Below, piece after piece: positions 31,922 through 39,727 of a DNA stretch of 64,000 nt. This stretch comes from Sphingobacterium cellulitidis (GTDB lineage: Bacteria > Bacteroidota > Bacteroidia > Sphingobacteriales > Sphingobacteriaceae). The position numbers and the translations under genes were made by a program. Where the stretch lies: the NCBI GenBank assembly GCA_002245855.1, contig NOUX01000004.1, positions 372,001 through 436,000 on the forward strand, given 5' to 3'. The notes under the pieces were generated by a model. That model searched no databases. It was given only the letters and a program-made list of their open reading frames with translations, and had not been told where the DNA came from. Positions within the stretch are counted from its first letter, which is position 1, and the number at the start of each line of letters is the position of its first letter.

Positions 31922-32698
31922 TTAGTTTTTGAATAATGAATGGATAAACTCACGTCCTTTTTCTGTCCAGCGCATTTCCGTTTTAGTCATTTGATAGCCA
32001 CGTGAGTTGAAGTATTTGTGTGTGTATGTGTCCTCATAACCTTTACCACGATAATTGGATCGTAGAAGCCATTTATCTCCCTGTTTGTATTGAACACCTT
32101 TATCCTTAAGGATTTTGTTCAACTTAATAGCTGTCAGACCTAATTCCATTGCTATTGAGTTAATGGTTATTTGAGAATTAGAAGTTAAAACATCATCGTA
32201 ATATTCAGCTTTAGGCTTTACGATATTGAAATATTGTTGGGCCGTTTGAAGTTGAGCTTCTTGTCTTTGTGTTTTATTCCTTAATTCTTTTAATTGGGTA
32301 GCCATTTGAATGATCATATCTGGATTTGATAGCATATCTTCAATGGCTTGTGGAGTGGCCGTCATCCCTAATGAAAGAAGCTCCTTGATACGATCATTGC
32401 ACCATAATTTGAAATCAACTGAAAGCCATTGAGCAAAGTCTAAAGCAATTGTTTCATGAAGCCATGTACCTTGATCTTGGCCACCTCTTTTTGTGATAAC
32501 TAATTGACTGTAACCGTTACCATTTTTTCTTGTAACGGCTTCAATTAATTCGTTTGTAGATGGTAGTGCCATGTAATCATTTGGTCTTTTGCCGAAATGT
32601 TTAGCCATTTGAGTTGCATTTATGTAAGCTACTCCTTGTTCATTCCTAAAAGTAACCTCGTTACCGTTATAGGAGAATAATTTAGTTAGTTGGTTCAT
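31922..32698 (-). CDS. KilA-N / KilAC phage antirepressor
   Basis: A 258-residue antirepressor. The KilA-N domain (about 10-115) shows 'YINATQMAKHFGKRPNDYMAL', 'GTWLHETIALDFAQWLSVDFKLWCNDRI'; the C-terminal KilAC/Ant domain (about 135-258) shows 'ITINSIAMELGLTAIKLNKILKDKGVQYK' and 'TEMRWTEKGREFIHSLF'. Such proteins counter phage repressors and trigger lytic growth. Second gene of the leftward transcript. Confidence 0.88.
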   Translation of the reverse strand: MNQLTKLFSYNGNEVTFRNEQGVAYINATQMAKHFGKRPNDYMALPSTNELIEAVTRKNGNGYSQLVITKRGGQDQGTWLHETIALDFAQWLSVDFKLWCNDRIKELLSLGMTATPQAIEDMLSNPDMIIQMATQLKELRNKTQRQEAQLQTAQQYFNIVKPKAEYYDDVLTSNSQITINSIAMELGLTAIKLNKILKDKGVQYKQGDKWLLRSNYRGKGYEDTYTHKYFNSRGYQMTKTEMRWTEKGREFIHSLFKN

Positions 32699-32937
32699 TA
32701 TGCAGTCCTCCCGATATAATATTTCCCATCTTTTGGGTAATGGCTGTATTCCCTGTCCTTAAATTCATTGTTTAATATAGAAGTGTATACCCTGGCAGTT
32801 CCATATGAGGAAATTTCGATCGCCTTACCAATTGGAAGTTCTCGAAGTGATGGCATTACATTTCCTCCTCGACCTCTTTTTTTTAGTTGCTGCCAGTTCA
32901 AAGGCATGTCTGTCATGTGAATGTCATTACTATTCAT
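32698..32937 (-). CDS. First leftward early gene, 79 aa
   Basis: Start at MNSNDIHM (32937); the longer frame to 33051 would run through the promoter. Basic protein ('WQQLKKRGRGGNVMPSLRELPIGKAIEI') in the position of Cro, divergent from the repressor, overlapping the antirepressor ATG by one base. No clear HTH, so a Cro role is not supported; DNA contact is possible from its charge. Confidence 0.6.
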   Translation of the reverse strand: MNSNDIHMTDMPLNWQQLKKRGRGGNVMPSLRELPIGKAIEISSYGTARVYTSILNNEFKDREYSHYPKDGKYYIGRTA

Positions 32938-33010
32938 ATTGATAATTATTTTGTTAATATTGTTAATATTAATAATACCTTTGCTTTGCTTTAAAAAAGA
33001 ATTATTAATG

Positions 33011-33052
33011 TTTGCATATTCAAATGTAAAGGTAATTGTAAAGGTATGCAAA
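33011..33052. promoter_or_regulatory. Putative repressor operator (inverted TTTGCATA/TATGCAAA)
   Basis: TTTGCATA (33011-33018) and TATGCAAA (33045-33052) form a perfect 8-bp inverted repeat; between them TGTAAAGGTA is repeated directly (33025-33034 and 33037-33046, 12-bp period). The outer repeat covers the -33 box and the start site of the leftward promoter, as an operator should. Confidence 0.55.
33021..33052 (-). promoter_or_regulatory. Leftward early promoter
   Basis: On the minus strand TTTG (33052-33049), 20 bp, TACATTTG (33028-33021): an exact TTTG-N20-TAnnTTTG match. Transcription would begin near 33014 and run into the 79-aa gene at 32937 and the whole early operon. The facing repressor gene has TATTTTTG at 33065-33072 as a possible -7 box, without a clear -33. 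Confidence 0.65.
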
Positions 33053-33086
33053 TGTTTACAACAATATTTTTGTAAATATACTATAT

Positions 33087-33755
33087 ATGTCTGATACTCA
33101 ATACAATAAATTTTTCAGTTTTATTCAATCTTATCAGGTTACTGACGAAAAAACAGGTTTGTTAAGGAAAATAACAATGGATGAGGTTGCTAAAAGATTG
33201 GGTGTTTCAAGAGTTCAGGTTTATAATTATTTCAAGTCTGAAAATATTTCTGCTAAGATTAGAGCAAAAATCATTAAAGAATTTGGAGCAAAAGAAGAGG
33301 ATTTAATGAGTGACTCTATTAAACCAAATGCAAAACCAGCAAGGTTTATGGGGGATGGAACTCCAAACATGTGGATTGTTCCTATTAAAGCGCAAGGAGG
33401 GTTTCTTGAAGGGTATGGGGATTCTGTATTACTTGAACAAAATATTGAGAAAGTCTATTTCCCATTTATTGGGCAAGAATGTTTTGCTTTTGAAATAGAT
33501 GGATTAAGTATGTTGACTGAATATGTTCCCGGTGAATACTTTGTAGGAACTCCGATCGAGAATTTCAATCATTTAGTAAAGGGTAGGGTGTATGTATTCC
33601 AAACTATCGATGGGATCATAATTAAAGAATTTGTTAAGATCGAGGACGATTATATTCATTTAAGGTCTCAGAATGAAGATTATAATCCAGTGAAGCCTAT
33701 ACATCTTAAAGATGTTAAACGAGTTTATCAACGTGAGATGGTAATTAAAAACTAA
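33087..33755 (+). CDS. Phage repressor, HTH plus S24-type C-terminal domain
   Basis: A 222-residue lysogeny repressor. HTH at about 30-52 ('ITMDEVAKRLGVSRVQVYNYFK'); C-terminal LexA/S24-like domain with Ser141 in 'IDGLSM' and Lys180 in 'IIIKEF'. At the expected cleavage region 'KAQGGFLEGY' (101-110) the usual Ala-Gly is Gly-Gly, so RecA-dependent self-cleavage may be lost; the KilA antirepressor could then be the induction route (inference). First gene of a rightward transcript with two downstream genes. Confidence 0.88.
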   Translation: MSDTQYNKFFSFIQSYQVTDEKTGLLRKITMDEVAKRLGVSRVQVYNYFKSENISAKIRAKIIKEFGAKEEDLMSDSIKPNAKPARFMGDGTPNMWIVPIKAQGGFLEGYGDSVLLEQNIEKVYFPFIGQECFAFEIDGLSMLTEYVPGEYFVGTPIENFNHLVKGRVYVFQTIDGIIIKEFVKIEDDYIHLRSQNEDYNPVKPIHLKDVKRVYQREMVIKN

Positions 33756-33766
33756 AACCAATTATT

Positions 33767-34420
33767 ATGGGTCTATTTAAAAAAAAGCTCAGCCTTTATG
33801 AATTGTCAAAAATGTACGGCACTGATGATATCGATTTTTTGAAAAAGAAATATGATGAATTGTATCCTAAAAAGAAATGGTTCCAGAAATGGTGGGTATG
33901 GCTTATAATTGTATTTATTGTTATTTCAATAGGAAATACAATAACAAGGCCTGGCAGGATTAAAGATTTAAAGGAGGCAGTTAATTCAGTTAATATGTCT
34001 GATACATCTCAAGCACTAATTACACTAGAAAAGCTATATCGAGAAAATAAGATTGATTATGATGATTCTGAAATAGGACCAATTGTTTCAGATATAAAGA
34101 ATAAAATGGTTTTATTAGGTAAAGACCCAGATTATGTTGCTCCAAAAGTAGTCCCAACAGAAGAACTTTTGAACAAACAATTGTCTGCATGGGATGGATC
34201 ATTGCCGCCATTGGTTAATTTAGTTAAAGAGGCGATGAATGATCCAGATAGTTTTGAGCATGATAAAACATTATACTTAAAATCCACAAAGGATTCAAAC
34301 GAATTCGTTATTACCATGACATACAGAGGTAAAAATGCATTTAACGCAAAGGTAAGGGAACAAATAAAGTGTTTATATAATGTTCAAACTAAGCGTATAT
34401 CTAACATTATTACTAAATAA
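33767..34420 (+). CDS. Membrane-anchored protein, repressor-linked, 217 aa
   Basis: Basic cytoplasmic N terminus ('KKKLSLYELSKMYGTDDIDFLKKKYDELYPKKKWFQKW'), one membrane helix (about 42-60, 'WWVWLIIVFIVISIGNTI'), and an extracytoplasmic domain of about 155 residues with no recognised fold. It starts 11 bp after the repressor, so it should be made in the lysogen. Position suggests superinfection exclusion or another lysogenic trait; this is inference. Confidence 0.6.
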   Translation: MGLFKKKLSLYELSKMYGTDDIDFLKKKYDELYPKKKWFQKWWVWLIIVFIVISIGNTITRPGRIKDLKEAVNSVNMSDTSQALITLEKLYRENKIDYDDSEIGPIVSDIKNKMVLLGKDPDYVAPKVVPTEELLNKQLSAWDGSLPPLVNLVKEAMNDPDSFEHDKTLYLKSTKDSNEFVITMTYRGKNAFNAKVREQIKCLYNVQTKRISNIITK

Positions 34421-34424
34421 TATT

Positions 34425-34949
34425 ATGAAAAAGATATTACTACTATTATTAATAATTCCGATGCTGTCATTTAGCCAAGAAAATGTAACCAGTTTCAAGG
34501 TTGAAAATGGAAGTCAATTAGTATGGGATAGGGTAATACAAGATAATGTAGATCCAAAAGATTACTTCCAGTACCTTGAATCAACTGGATATTTTAGTAA
34601 CATAACAAAAACAGATTCTACATTTACAGCTAATTTTAAAGGCATTAAATGTGATTATAAAGCTGCTGGATTAACTAGAATGTCCTTGCCTATTATGTAC
34701 GCTGATAGTGAATATTCAGGCGGTGCAATGATCCAGGTAAGGGAAGGTAGGTACAGGGTTGTACTTAGAAATATTTCAATGGAAATGCAAGCAACTAATT
34801 TTACTACGACATTAGACCTCGACGAACAACTTAATAATAATGTTAAAGATGGTGTTATAAAAAAATCTTTTCTAAAACGTCCGGCTTTAGCGCTTGAGGT
34901 AACTTTAAGAAACATATTCACAAAGAAAGAAAGTAATGATGATTGGTAA
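34425..34949 (+). CDS. Secreted protein, repressor-linked, 174 aa
   Basis: Start at MKKILLLL (34425), 4 bp after the previous stop; an upstream Met (34380) overlaps that gene. Signal peptide to about residue 18 ('LSFSQ'), then a beta-rich domain ('LVWDRVIQDNVDPKDYFQYLESTGYF', 'GRYRVVLRNISMEMQA') that resembles the DUF4468-type fold seen in Bacteroidota, not certain. Last prophage gene before ssrA, in the repressor transcript. Confidence 0.6.
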   Translation: MKKILLLLLIIPMLSFSQENVTSFKVENGSQLVWDRVIQDNVDPKDYFQYLESTGYFSNITKTDSTFTANFKGIKCDYKAAGLTRMSLPIMYADSEYSGGAMIQVREGRYRVVLRNISMEMQATNFTTTLDLDEQLNNNVKDGVIKKSFLKRPALALEVTLRNIFTKKESNDDW

Positions 34950-34983
34950 ATTCGTGACCAAAAACATGACCATTTAAAATAAA

Positions 34984-35014
34984 AAAGAGGTAACTAACTG
35001 ATAATTACCTCTTT
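34984..35014. terminator. Bidirectional terminator between prophage and ssrA
   Basis: AAAGAGGTAA (34984-34993), 11-nt loop, TTACCTCTTT (35005-35014). It serves the rightward repressor transcript and the leftward tmRNA. Confidence 0.75.
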
Positions 35015-35028
35015 AATAATCTTACTTG

Positions 35029-35057
35029 TGGAGCCGGAGGGATTCGAACCCTCGTCC
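35029..35057. other. Probable attachment region at ssrA 3' end
   Basis: Phages often integrate in the 3' part of ssrA, keeping the gene intact. The last prophage gene ends 80 bp from here and host genes lie beyond. The matching copy would be left of the window, so the core cannot be defined. Confidence 0.35.
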
Positions 35058-35394
35058 AAACATAGTATGATTTACGCTTTCTACATGCTTAGCTTCTCTT
35101 TAATTGTCGGGAGAGGGAAGGTGAGTTGCTGACCTATACCGTACTCCGTATTTGCTGGGTCTTATCCTTACTTAGCAAAATCGCAAGGACCAGTTCTACG
35201 ATTCGGTGCCTCTGATGTCAAGCGGTAGAACAAAGCTTGACGAGACAAAAGCTAAATCTTAATTCTAAATTAAGCAGCTAAGGCGTAGTTTTCTTCGCCA
35301 TTTGAAAAGTTGAAAGTTCAGATTAAAGTGCTAGACTAACAATGCACTGCATGCTTACATAACCATCGCTATCCTGTCAATTCCGGTCGACCCC
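35029..35394 (-). ncRNA. ssrA: tmRNA
   Basis: Transfer-messenger RNA for ribosome rescue. On the minus strand the 5' end GGGGTCG (35394-35388) pairs with the 3' CGGCTCC (35036-35030) with two wobbles, discriminator A at 35029, CCA not encoded. T-arm GAGGG-TTCGAAT-CCCTC is intact. The early 'GACAGGATAGCGATGGTTATGTAAGCATG' region and the pseudoknot-rich middle are typical. The tag reads (S)NGEENYALAA followed by TAA at 35302-35270. The prophage ends beside its 3' end. Confidence 0.97.
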
Positions 35395-35409
35395 GTTATG
35401 TATGGGCAA

Positions 35410-35438
35410 CAAATGTAATCAATTTATTGGACTTCAAA
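35410..35438 (-). promoter_or_regulatory. ssrA promoter
   Basis: Minus strand TTTG (35438-35435), 17 bp, TACATTTG (35417-35410), 16 bp before the mature 5' end. The -7 box and following TTGC match the his promoter. Spacing is shorter than the 19-21 consensus. The rest of 35395-35719 is AT-rich with no gene seen. Confidence 0.55.
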
Positions 35439-35719
35439 AACCCTAAGATGTTTAATTTGGATAGGATTTTATAAACATAATTGCTATATTACTGTTTTAA
35501 AAGACAATAGGTTAAAATATTGTCTCGATTGAATTAATATTCTAGGCCTTTATGATTTTTGTTTTTAACAAAATAAAAAGTATCTCAGAATCGAGAAATT
35601 GATTTTCAAGCGAATAACATAATATCTAAGGTAATAATTGCCTTTTTATAACATATAAACGATTATTTTTTAATAATCAATTTGAAATAAATTATTGTAC
35701 TATACTAAAACTATACACA

Positions 35720-36796
35720 ATGGCTGAGGAAAACAACCCGAAAATAACAGCTACGGAAACTGGAACCGAAAACAGCTCTCCCGCTAAACCGGTAGCTAGC
35801 ACAAGAAAAGCGCCGACTAAAAGGCCTGTAAAACAGGAAACCGAAAAAACTCCAGCTCCTAGAAATACGCCTAACCCTGGAAAAGGAAATGGGGAAGGCT
35901 CGAGTACGCGTTCTCGCAAAACGACAATGGAAGAAACAAAACCTACGCCAGCAAGCAACGCAGCAACGAAAACTGCTACAACGGCTGCGAAGGCAAGTCC
36001 TACAACTAAAGTAAGTGCTGCGAAACCTGCTGCGGCTAAACCTGCTGCAAGAACTGCAGCCAAATCAGCAACGACTACTGCTGCAAAGGCTAGCCCAGCA
36101 ACGAAAACCGCTGCTAAACCAGCGGCTGCTTCAGCGGCTAAGCCGGCTGCTTCAGCAGCTAAGCCTGCTGCTTCAACGGCTAGTAAACCAGGAACTACTG
36201 CAGCAAGCAAAGCTGCTCCTGCTAAAACAACATCCGCTGCAAAACCTGCTGCAAAAACTACAGCAAGTGCCAAAACTACAACAGCTAAACCCGCAGCAGC
36301 TCCAAAAGCAGCTGTAAAACCTGCGGCAAAGGCAGCTCCGGTTGCGAAAGCAAGCGCGCAAAAAGAAGCCCCAAAAGCTACTGTTCCTTCGAAAACTGAA
36401 GAAGTGAAAATTGAAAAAGAAGCCTCCTACAAGGAGGAAGTTCCAAATAATAAAACGGTGAAGGAAAATCCTGATAAAAAATCAAAACCTGAAAAGGCAG
36501 AGAAGAAGAAATCTGATTCAAAAAAATCTGATAAAAAGGAATTGAAATCCAAGGATGCCAATAAGTCGAAAGACAGCAAGAAGAAAAAAGACGAAGTAAA
36601 AGCTAAGGAAGAAAAAGCCAAGGCTAAGAAGGCTCCAAAGAAAAAGTCTAAAAAAGATGCTGCAAAAGATGAAAAAACAGCTAAAAAGACGAAAAAGAAT
36701 GAAGGTAAAACCTTAAAGAAATTGAAAAATGCTTTCGCTGAAATTTACCATAAAATCGTAGGTGACGATAATGGTAAAAAGAAGAAAAAGAAATAA
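35720..36796 (+). CDS. Histone H1-like Lys/Ala/Pro-rich protein
   Basis: A 358-residue low-complexity protein. Residues of about 75-225 consist of degenerate 'AKPAA' and 'KTAAKPAA' repeats like the tails of eukaryotic H1, AlgP or Hc1; residues 226-330 are almost only Lys/Glu/Asp/Ser; the end 'LKKLKNAFAEIYHKIVGDDNG' plus poly-Lys may be a short folded helix. Such proteins bind DNA non-specifically and condense it. Function inferred from composition. Followed by a strong terminator. Confidence 0.7.
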   Translation: MAEENNPKITATETGTENSSPAKPVASTRKAPTKRPVKQETEKTPAPRNTPNPGKGNGEGSSTRSRKTTMEETKPTPASNAATKTATTAAKASPTTKVSAAKPAAAKPAARTAAKSATTTAAKASPATKTAAKPAAASAAKPAASAAKPAASTASKPGTTAASKAAPAKTTSAAKPAAKTTASAKTTTAKPAAAPKAAVKPAAKAAPVAKASAQKEAPKATVPSKTEEVKIEKEASYKEEVPNNKTVKENPDKKSKPEKAEKKKSDSKKSDKKELKSKDANKSKDSKKKKDEVKAKEEKAKAKKAPKKKSKKDAAKDEKTAKKTKKNEGKTLKKLKNAFAEIYHKIVGDDNGKKKKKK

Positions 36797-36819
36797 TTGA
36801 GGAATCAATCGAGATTGAT

Positions 36820-36849
36820 AAAGGGATATCTGCTCAGATATCCCTTTTT
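36820..36849. terminator. Bidirectional terminator
   Basis: AAAGGGATATCT (36820-36831), GCTC loop, AGATATCCCTTT (36836-36847), then T. Between the H1-like gene and the convergent hisD; 12-bp perfect stem. Confidence 0.88.
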
Positions 36850-36864
36850 ATGTCTTAAATTAAC

Positions 36865-38151
36865 TTATTTCTTGCGGATACTGACCGCATTTTTATGGGC
36901 ATGTAAGCCTTCCAATTCTGCCAATATCTCTACAGTCGAGCCGATCTGTTCCAGCCCTTCTTCTGAAATATGTTGAAATGTAATTTTCTTGACGAAAGAA
37001 TCTACCGATACCCCGGAATAGGATCTGGCAAAGCCAGAAGTCGGTAGGGTATGGTTGGTGCCTGAGGCATAATCGCCGGCACTCTCGGGTGTTAAATGTC
37101 CCAGAAATACTGAACCTGCGTTTAATACCTTATTGATTAATGGTTTCCATTCATTGGTTTCTAAAATCAAATGCTCGGGAGCATATTGATTTGAGAAATC
37201 CATGGCTTCCTGCAGGGTTTCAGTCACGACCATATACGAATTCTTCATCGCCTGTTCTGCCAATTCTTTTCTCGGCAATATCTGCAACTGGCTTTCCAAT
37301 TCCTTTTTTACAGCTTCGGTAATGGTTTCTGAGGTAGCGACCAATATCGCCTGGCTATCGATTCCATGTTCAGCTTGCGCCAATAGATCAGCCGCAATAT
37401 AAGCTGGATTGGCACTTTCATCTGCAATAACCAATACTTCTGAAGGACCTGCCGGCATATCGATGCTTACATCGGTCAACCCTTGAATGATGCTTTTAGC
37501 TTTGGTGACAAACTGATTCCCAGGTCCGAAGATCTTATTGACTTTCGGAATGCTTTCTGTACCGAAAGCCATGGCTGCGACCGCCTGAGCACCACCAACC
37601 AGATAGATCTTATTGATCTGCAACAGTTTCAGGCAATAAGCCACAAAGCCATTGATTTTACCATTGTTCTGCGGCGGCGAACAAACTACGATTTCCTTAC
37701 ATCCAGCAATTCGCGCAGGTACACCCAACATCAATAATGTGCTTGGTAATACTGCCGATCCACCCGGAATATATAATCCTACTTTTTCAATAGGACGGAC
37801 CTCACGCCAGCATTTTACACCCGGCATGGTTTCCACTGTACGCTCTCTTTTTAACTGGGTCTGATGGAATTTATGGATATTCTGAAAGGCAATCTCCAAT
37901 GCACGCATCTGATCCCGGGAAATACCCATTGCCAGCGCATCTATCTCATCCTGCCCTAGATATAACTCCTCCAATTCAACCTTATCAAACTGTTTGGCAT
38001 AAGATTTTAAAGCAGAGTCGCCATGGTTCTTCACCTCCTCAATGATATTCAGGACAGTATCCTGAATGGCATGATTGGGATCTGTGTTGCGACTTACGAG
38101 CTCCTGGATCTTTTCCTTGCTTAAATCTTTATATAGATAGGTTTTTAGCAT
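36865..38151 (-). CDS. hisD: Histidinol dehydrogenase
   Basis: A 428-residue zinc enzyme making histidine from histidinol in two NAD-dependent steps. Family signatures: 'GLYIPGGSAVLPSTLLMLGVPA', 'NKIFGPGNQFVTKAK', 'DMPAGPSEVLVIADE', 'DLLAQAEHGIDSQAIL', and the catalytic Glu-His in 'QYAPEHLIL'. Length normal. Overlaps the hisG stop by one base (38151), so it is translated in the same operon. Confidence 0.97.
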   Translation of the reverse strand: MLKTYLYKDLSKEKIQELVSRNTDPNHAIQDTVLNIIEEVKNHGDSALKSYAKQFDKVELEELYLGQDEIDALAMGISRDQMRALEIAFQNIHKFHQTQLKRERTVETMPGVKCWREVRPIEKVGLYIPGGSAVLPSTLLMLGVPARIAGCKEIVVCSPPQNNGKINGFVAYCLKLLQINKIYLVGGAQAVAAMAFGTESIPKVNKIFGPGNQFVTKAKSIIQGLTDVSIDMPAGPSEVLVIADESANPAYIAADLLAQAEHGIDSQAILVATSETITEAVKKELESQLQILPRKELAEQAMKNSYMVVTETLQEAMDFSNQYAPEHLILETNEWKPLINKVLNAGSVFLGHLTPESAGDYASGTNHTLPTSGFARSYSGVSVDSFVKKITFQHISEEGLEQIGSTVEILAELEGLHAHKNAVSIRKK

Positions 38152-39002
38152 TACATAATAATTTTTTCGATTGGCATCACCACGATACCTTGCGCACCGG
38201 CAGCCTTTAATTTGTTGATTTTATCCCAAAAATCATCCTCAGAAATAACAGTGTGTACTGCTACCCAACCTTCTTCAGCTAATGGAACAACAGTAGGACT
38301 CTTTACACCATGTAATAGTTCTGTAATTTGCGTCAGATTCTTCTTCTCAACGTTCAAAACAACATATTTCGTTTCTTTTGCACGAAGAACAGATTGAATT
38401 CGTTGCAATAACTCACAGATAATAGGGTTTTCTTCCAGTCCATCTCTACCGATTAATATGGCTTCTGAATTACGAACATCCACGAATGGTTTCAATCCAT
38501 TACTCTTTAGGGTTCCGCCGGTAGAAACAATATCACAAATGGCATCACTCAATCCCAATCCAGGAGCAATTTCTACAGAACCTGAAATCATTTGGATATC
38601 AGCTTCGATTTTATATTCATCTAAAAATTGTTGTAGGATATTAGGGTAGGAGGTAGCAATGGATTTGCCGTTAAGGTCTTCGAGTCTATCGATGGTAGAG
38701 TCTTTTGGAATTGCCAATTTCAAGGTGCATCTTCCAAAACCCAAGCGTTGTAAATATTGAACATTGGATAGGGTTTCTTCGATCACATTTTCACCAACAA
38801 TTCCTAAATCTGCAATACCTTGTTCAACATATCCAGGAATATCATCATCGCGAAGGAAGAGGATTTCAAGATTAAAATTAGAAACGGTAGTGATTAAGGA
38901 GCTTTTATAGTTTTCGAAGTCCAATCCGCAATTTTTTAGTAATTGAACTGATTTTTCGTTTAATCTACCCGACTTTTGGATAGCTATTTTGAGATTTTTC
39001 AA
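38151..39002 (-). CDS. hisG: ATP phosphoribosyltransferase, long form
   Basis: First enzyme of histidine synthesis, joining ATP and PRPP. 283 residues is the long hexameric form with its own C-terminal ACT-like feedback domain. Motifs: 'LKIAIQKSGRLNEKSVQLLKNCGLDF', 'DIPGYVEQGIADLGIVGEN', 'ICDIVSTGGTLKSNGL' (PRPP site), C-terminal 'GVKSPTVVPLAEEGWVAVHTVI'. A His-rich leader peptide lies upstream. Confidence 0.97.
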   Translation of the reverse strand: MKNLKIAIQKSGRLNEKSVQLLKNCGLDFENYKSSLITTVSNFNLEILFLRDDDIPGYVEQGIADLGIVGENVIEETLSNVQYLQRLGFGRCTLKLAIPKDSTIDRLEDLNGKSIATSYPNILQQFLDEYKIEADIQMISGSVEIAPGLGLSDAICDIVSTGGTLKSNGLKPFVDVRNSEAILIGRDGLEENPIICELLQRIQSVLRAKETKYVVLNVEKKNLTQITELLHGVKSPTVVPLAEEGWVAVHTVISEDDFWDKINKLKAAGAQGIVVMPIEKIIM

Positions 39003-39084
39003 AATATAGAGTTTATGTTGAGTGTAAAAAATTATTAATAAAAAAGAATCTGGGGTTTACTTGCGCCTCACGTAGAAGCCAATA
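39003..39084 (-). promoter_or_regulatory. his attenuator region
   Basis: Between leader stop and hisG. Minus-strand GCTTC-TACGT-GAGGC is a possible small stem, followed by CCCC-AGATTC-TTTTTT. The alternative terminator and antiterminator pairings were not resolved. Confidence 0.4.
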
Positions 39085-39147
39085 CTAATATCTATCGCCA
39101 CAATGGCGATGATGCATTACGTATTGATGTGTACAAGCGTTCTTCAT
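39085..39147 (-). CDS. hisL: his operon leader peptide
   Basis: A 20-residue frame with four His codons: 'NACTHQYVMHHRHCGDRY'. It begins about 15 nt after the his promoter box and ends 82 nt before hisG. Stalling at His codons is the expected signal for attenuation. An ATCGCCA/TGGCGAT stem (on the minus strand) overlaps its last codons, and a T-run precedes hisG. Confidence 0.7.
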   Translation of the reverse strand: MKNACTHQYVMHHRHCGDRY

Positions 39148-39161
39148 TTTAATAATCGCAA

Positions 39162-39193
39162 CAAATGTAATGGATATCAGTTTGTCATGCAAG
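39162..39193 (-). promoter_or_regulatory. his operon promoter
   Basis: Minus strand TTG (39192-39190), 20 bp, TACATTTG (39169-39162), a full Bacteroidota-type promoter. The leader ATG is at 39147, so the 5' leader is very short. Confidence 0.7.
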
Positions 39194-39257
39194 GAAATAA
39201 TTAAAAAAAGATCAATATGTTAATTTTCACATTAGAATTAACTCAATTCATCTATCC

Positions 39258-39554
39258 TTACAATAAAGACCAGCTAAGCCAACCAGCAATGATTATTTGA
39301 ACCAGCATCAATATTTTGGGAACAATACCCTTGGTTCTCGCAAAATAGATAAATGAAAAAATACTAAGAATAATGAGGGCAATAGTGAGGTAAGTCACAT
39401 CCACCTTCCATAATCCTTCAAAATCAGCCTTGGCCTCATCAAATCCAGTAGAATTTTTTGAAAAATAAATCCAAGAGCCTAGATATGCCAAATTCAGTAT
39501 TAATGATACATAGGCAACAATAATGTTGATACTATTCGATGTCTTTTGACTCAT
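39258..39554 (-). CDS. Small integral membrane protein, 98 aa
   Basis: Three to four hydrophobic segments ('SINIIVAYVSLILNLAYLGSWIYF', 'VTYLTIALIILSIFSFIYFAR', 'ILMLVQIIIAGWLSW'). The Met at 39554 is preferred. Function unknown. Confidence 0.6.
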   Translation of the reverse strand: MSQKTSNSINIIVAYVSLILNLAYLGSWIYFSKNSTGFDEAKADFEGLWKVDVTYLTIALIILSIFSFIYFARTKGIVPKILMLVQIIIAGWLSWSLL

Positions 39555-39609
39555 AATCAATTAGGTAGTTAGTGTTTCTTAAATTAAATATACAAATTTT
39601 CCAAAACAA

Positions 39610-39633
39610 AAAAGCGGGCCTAAACCCGCTTTT
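39610..39633 (-). terminator. Terminator of DUF5686 gene
   Basis: AAAAGCGGG/CCCGCTTTT with a 6-nt loop; on the minus strand followed by TTTGTTTTGG. Confidence 0.8.
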
Positions 39634-39727
39634 CATCCCAAATCATAACCCACAACATCAATATCTTCTTCTCAATACTCCTTTCCACTATCTCAAATCT
39701 CAATACTCACATCTCACATCTATTAAA

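Noticed and set aside
35692..36273. 193-aa Ala/Val-rich minus-strand frame
   Set aside because: Antisense shadow of the Lys/Ala repeats of the H1-like gene.
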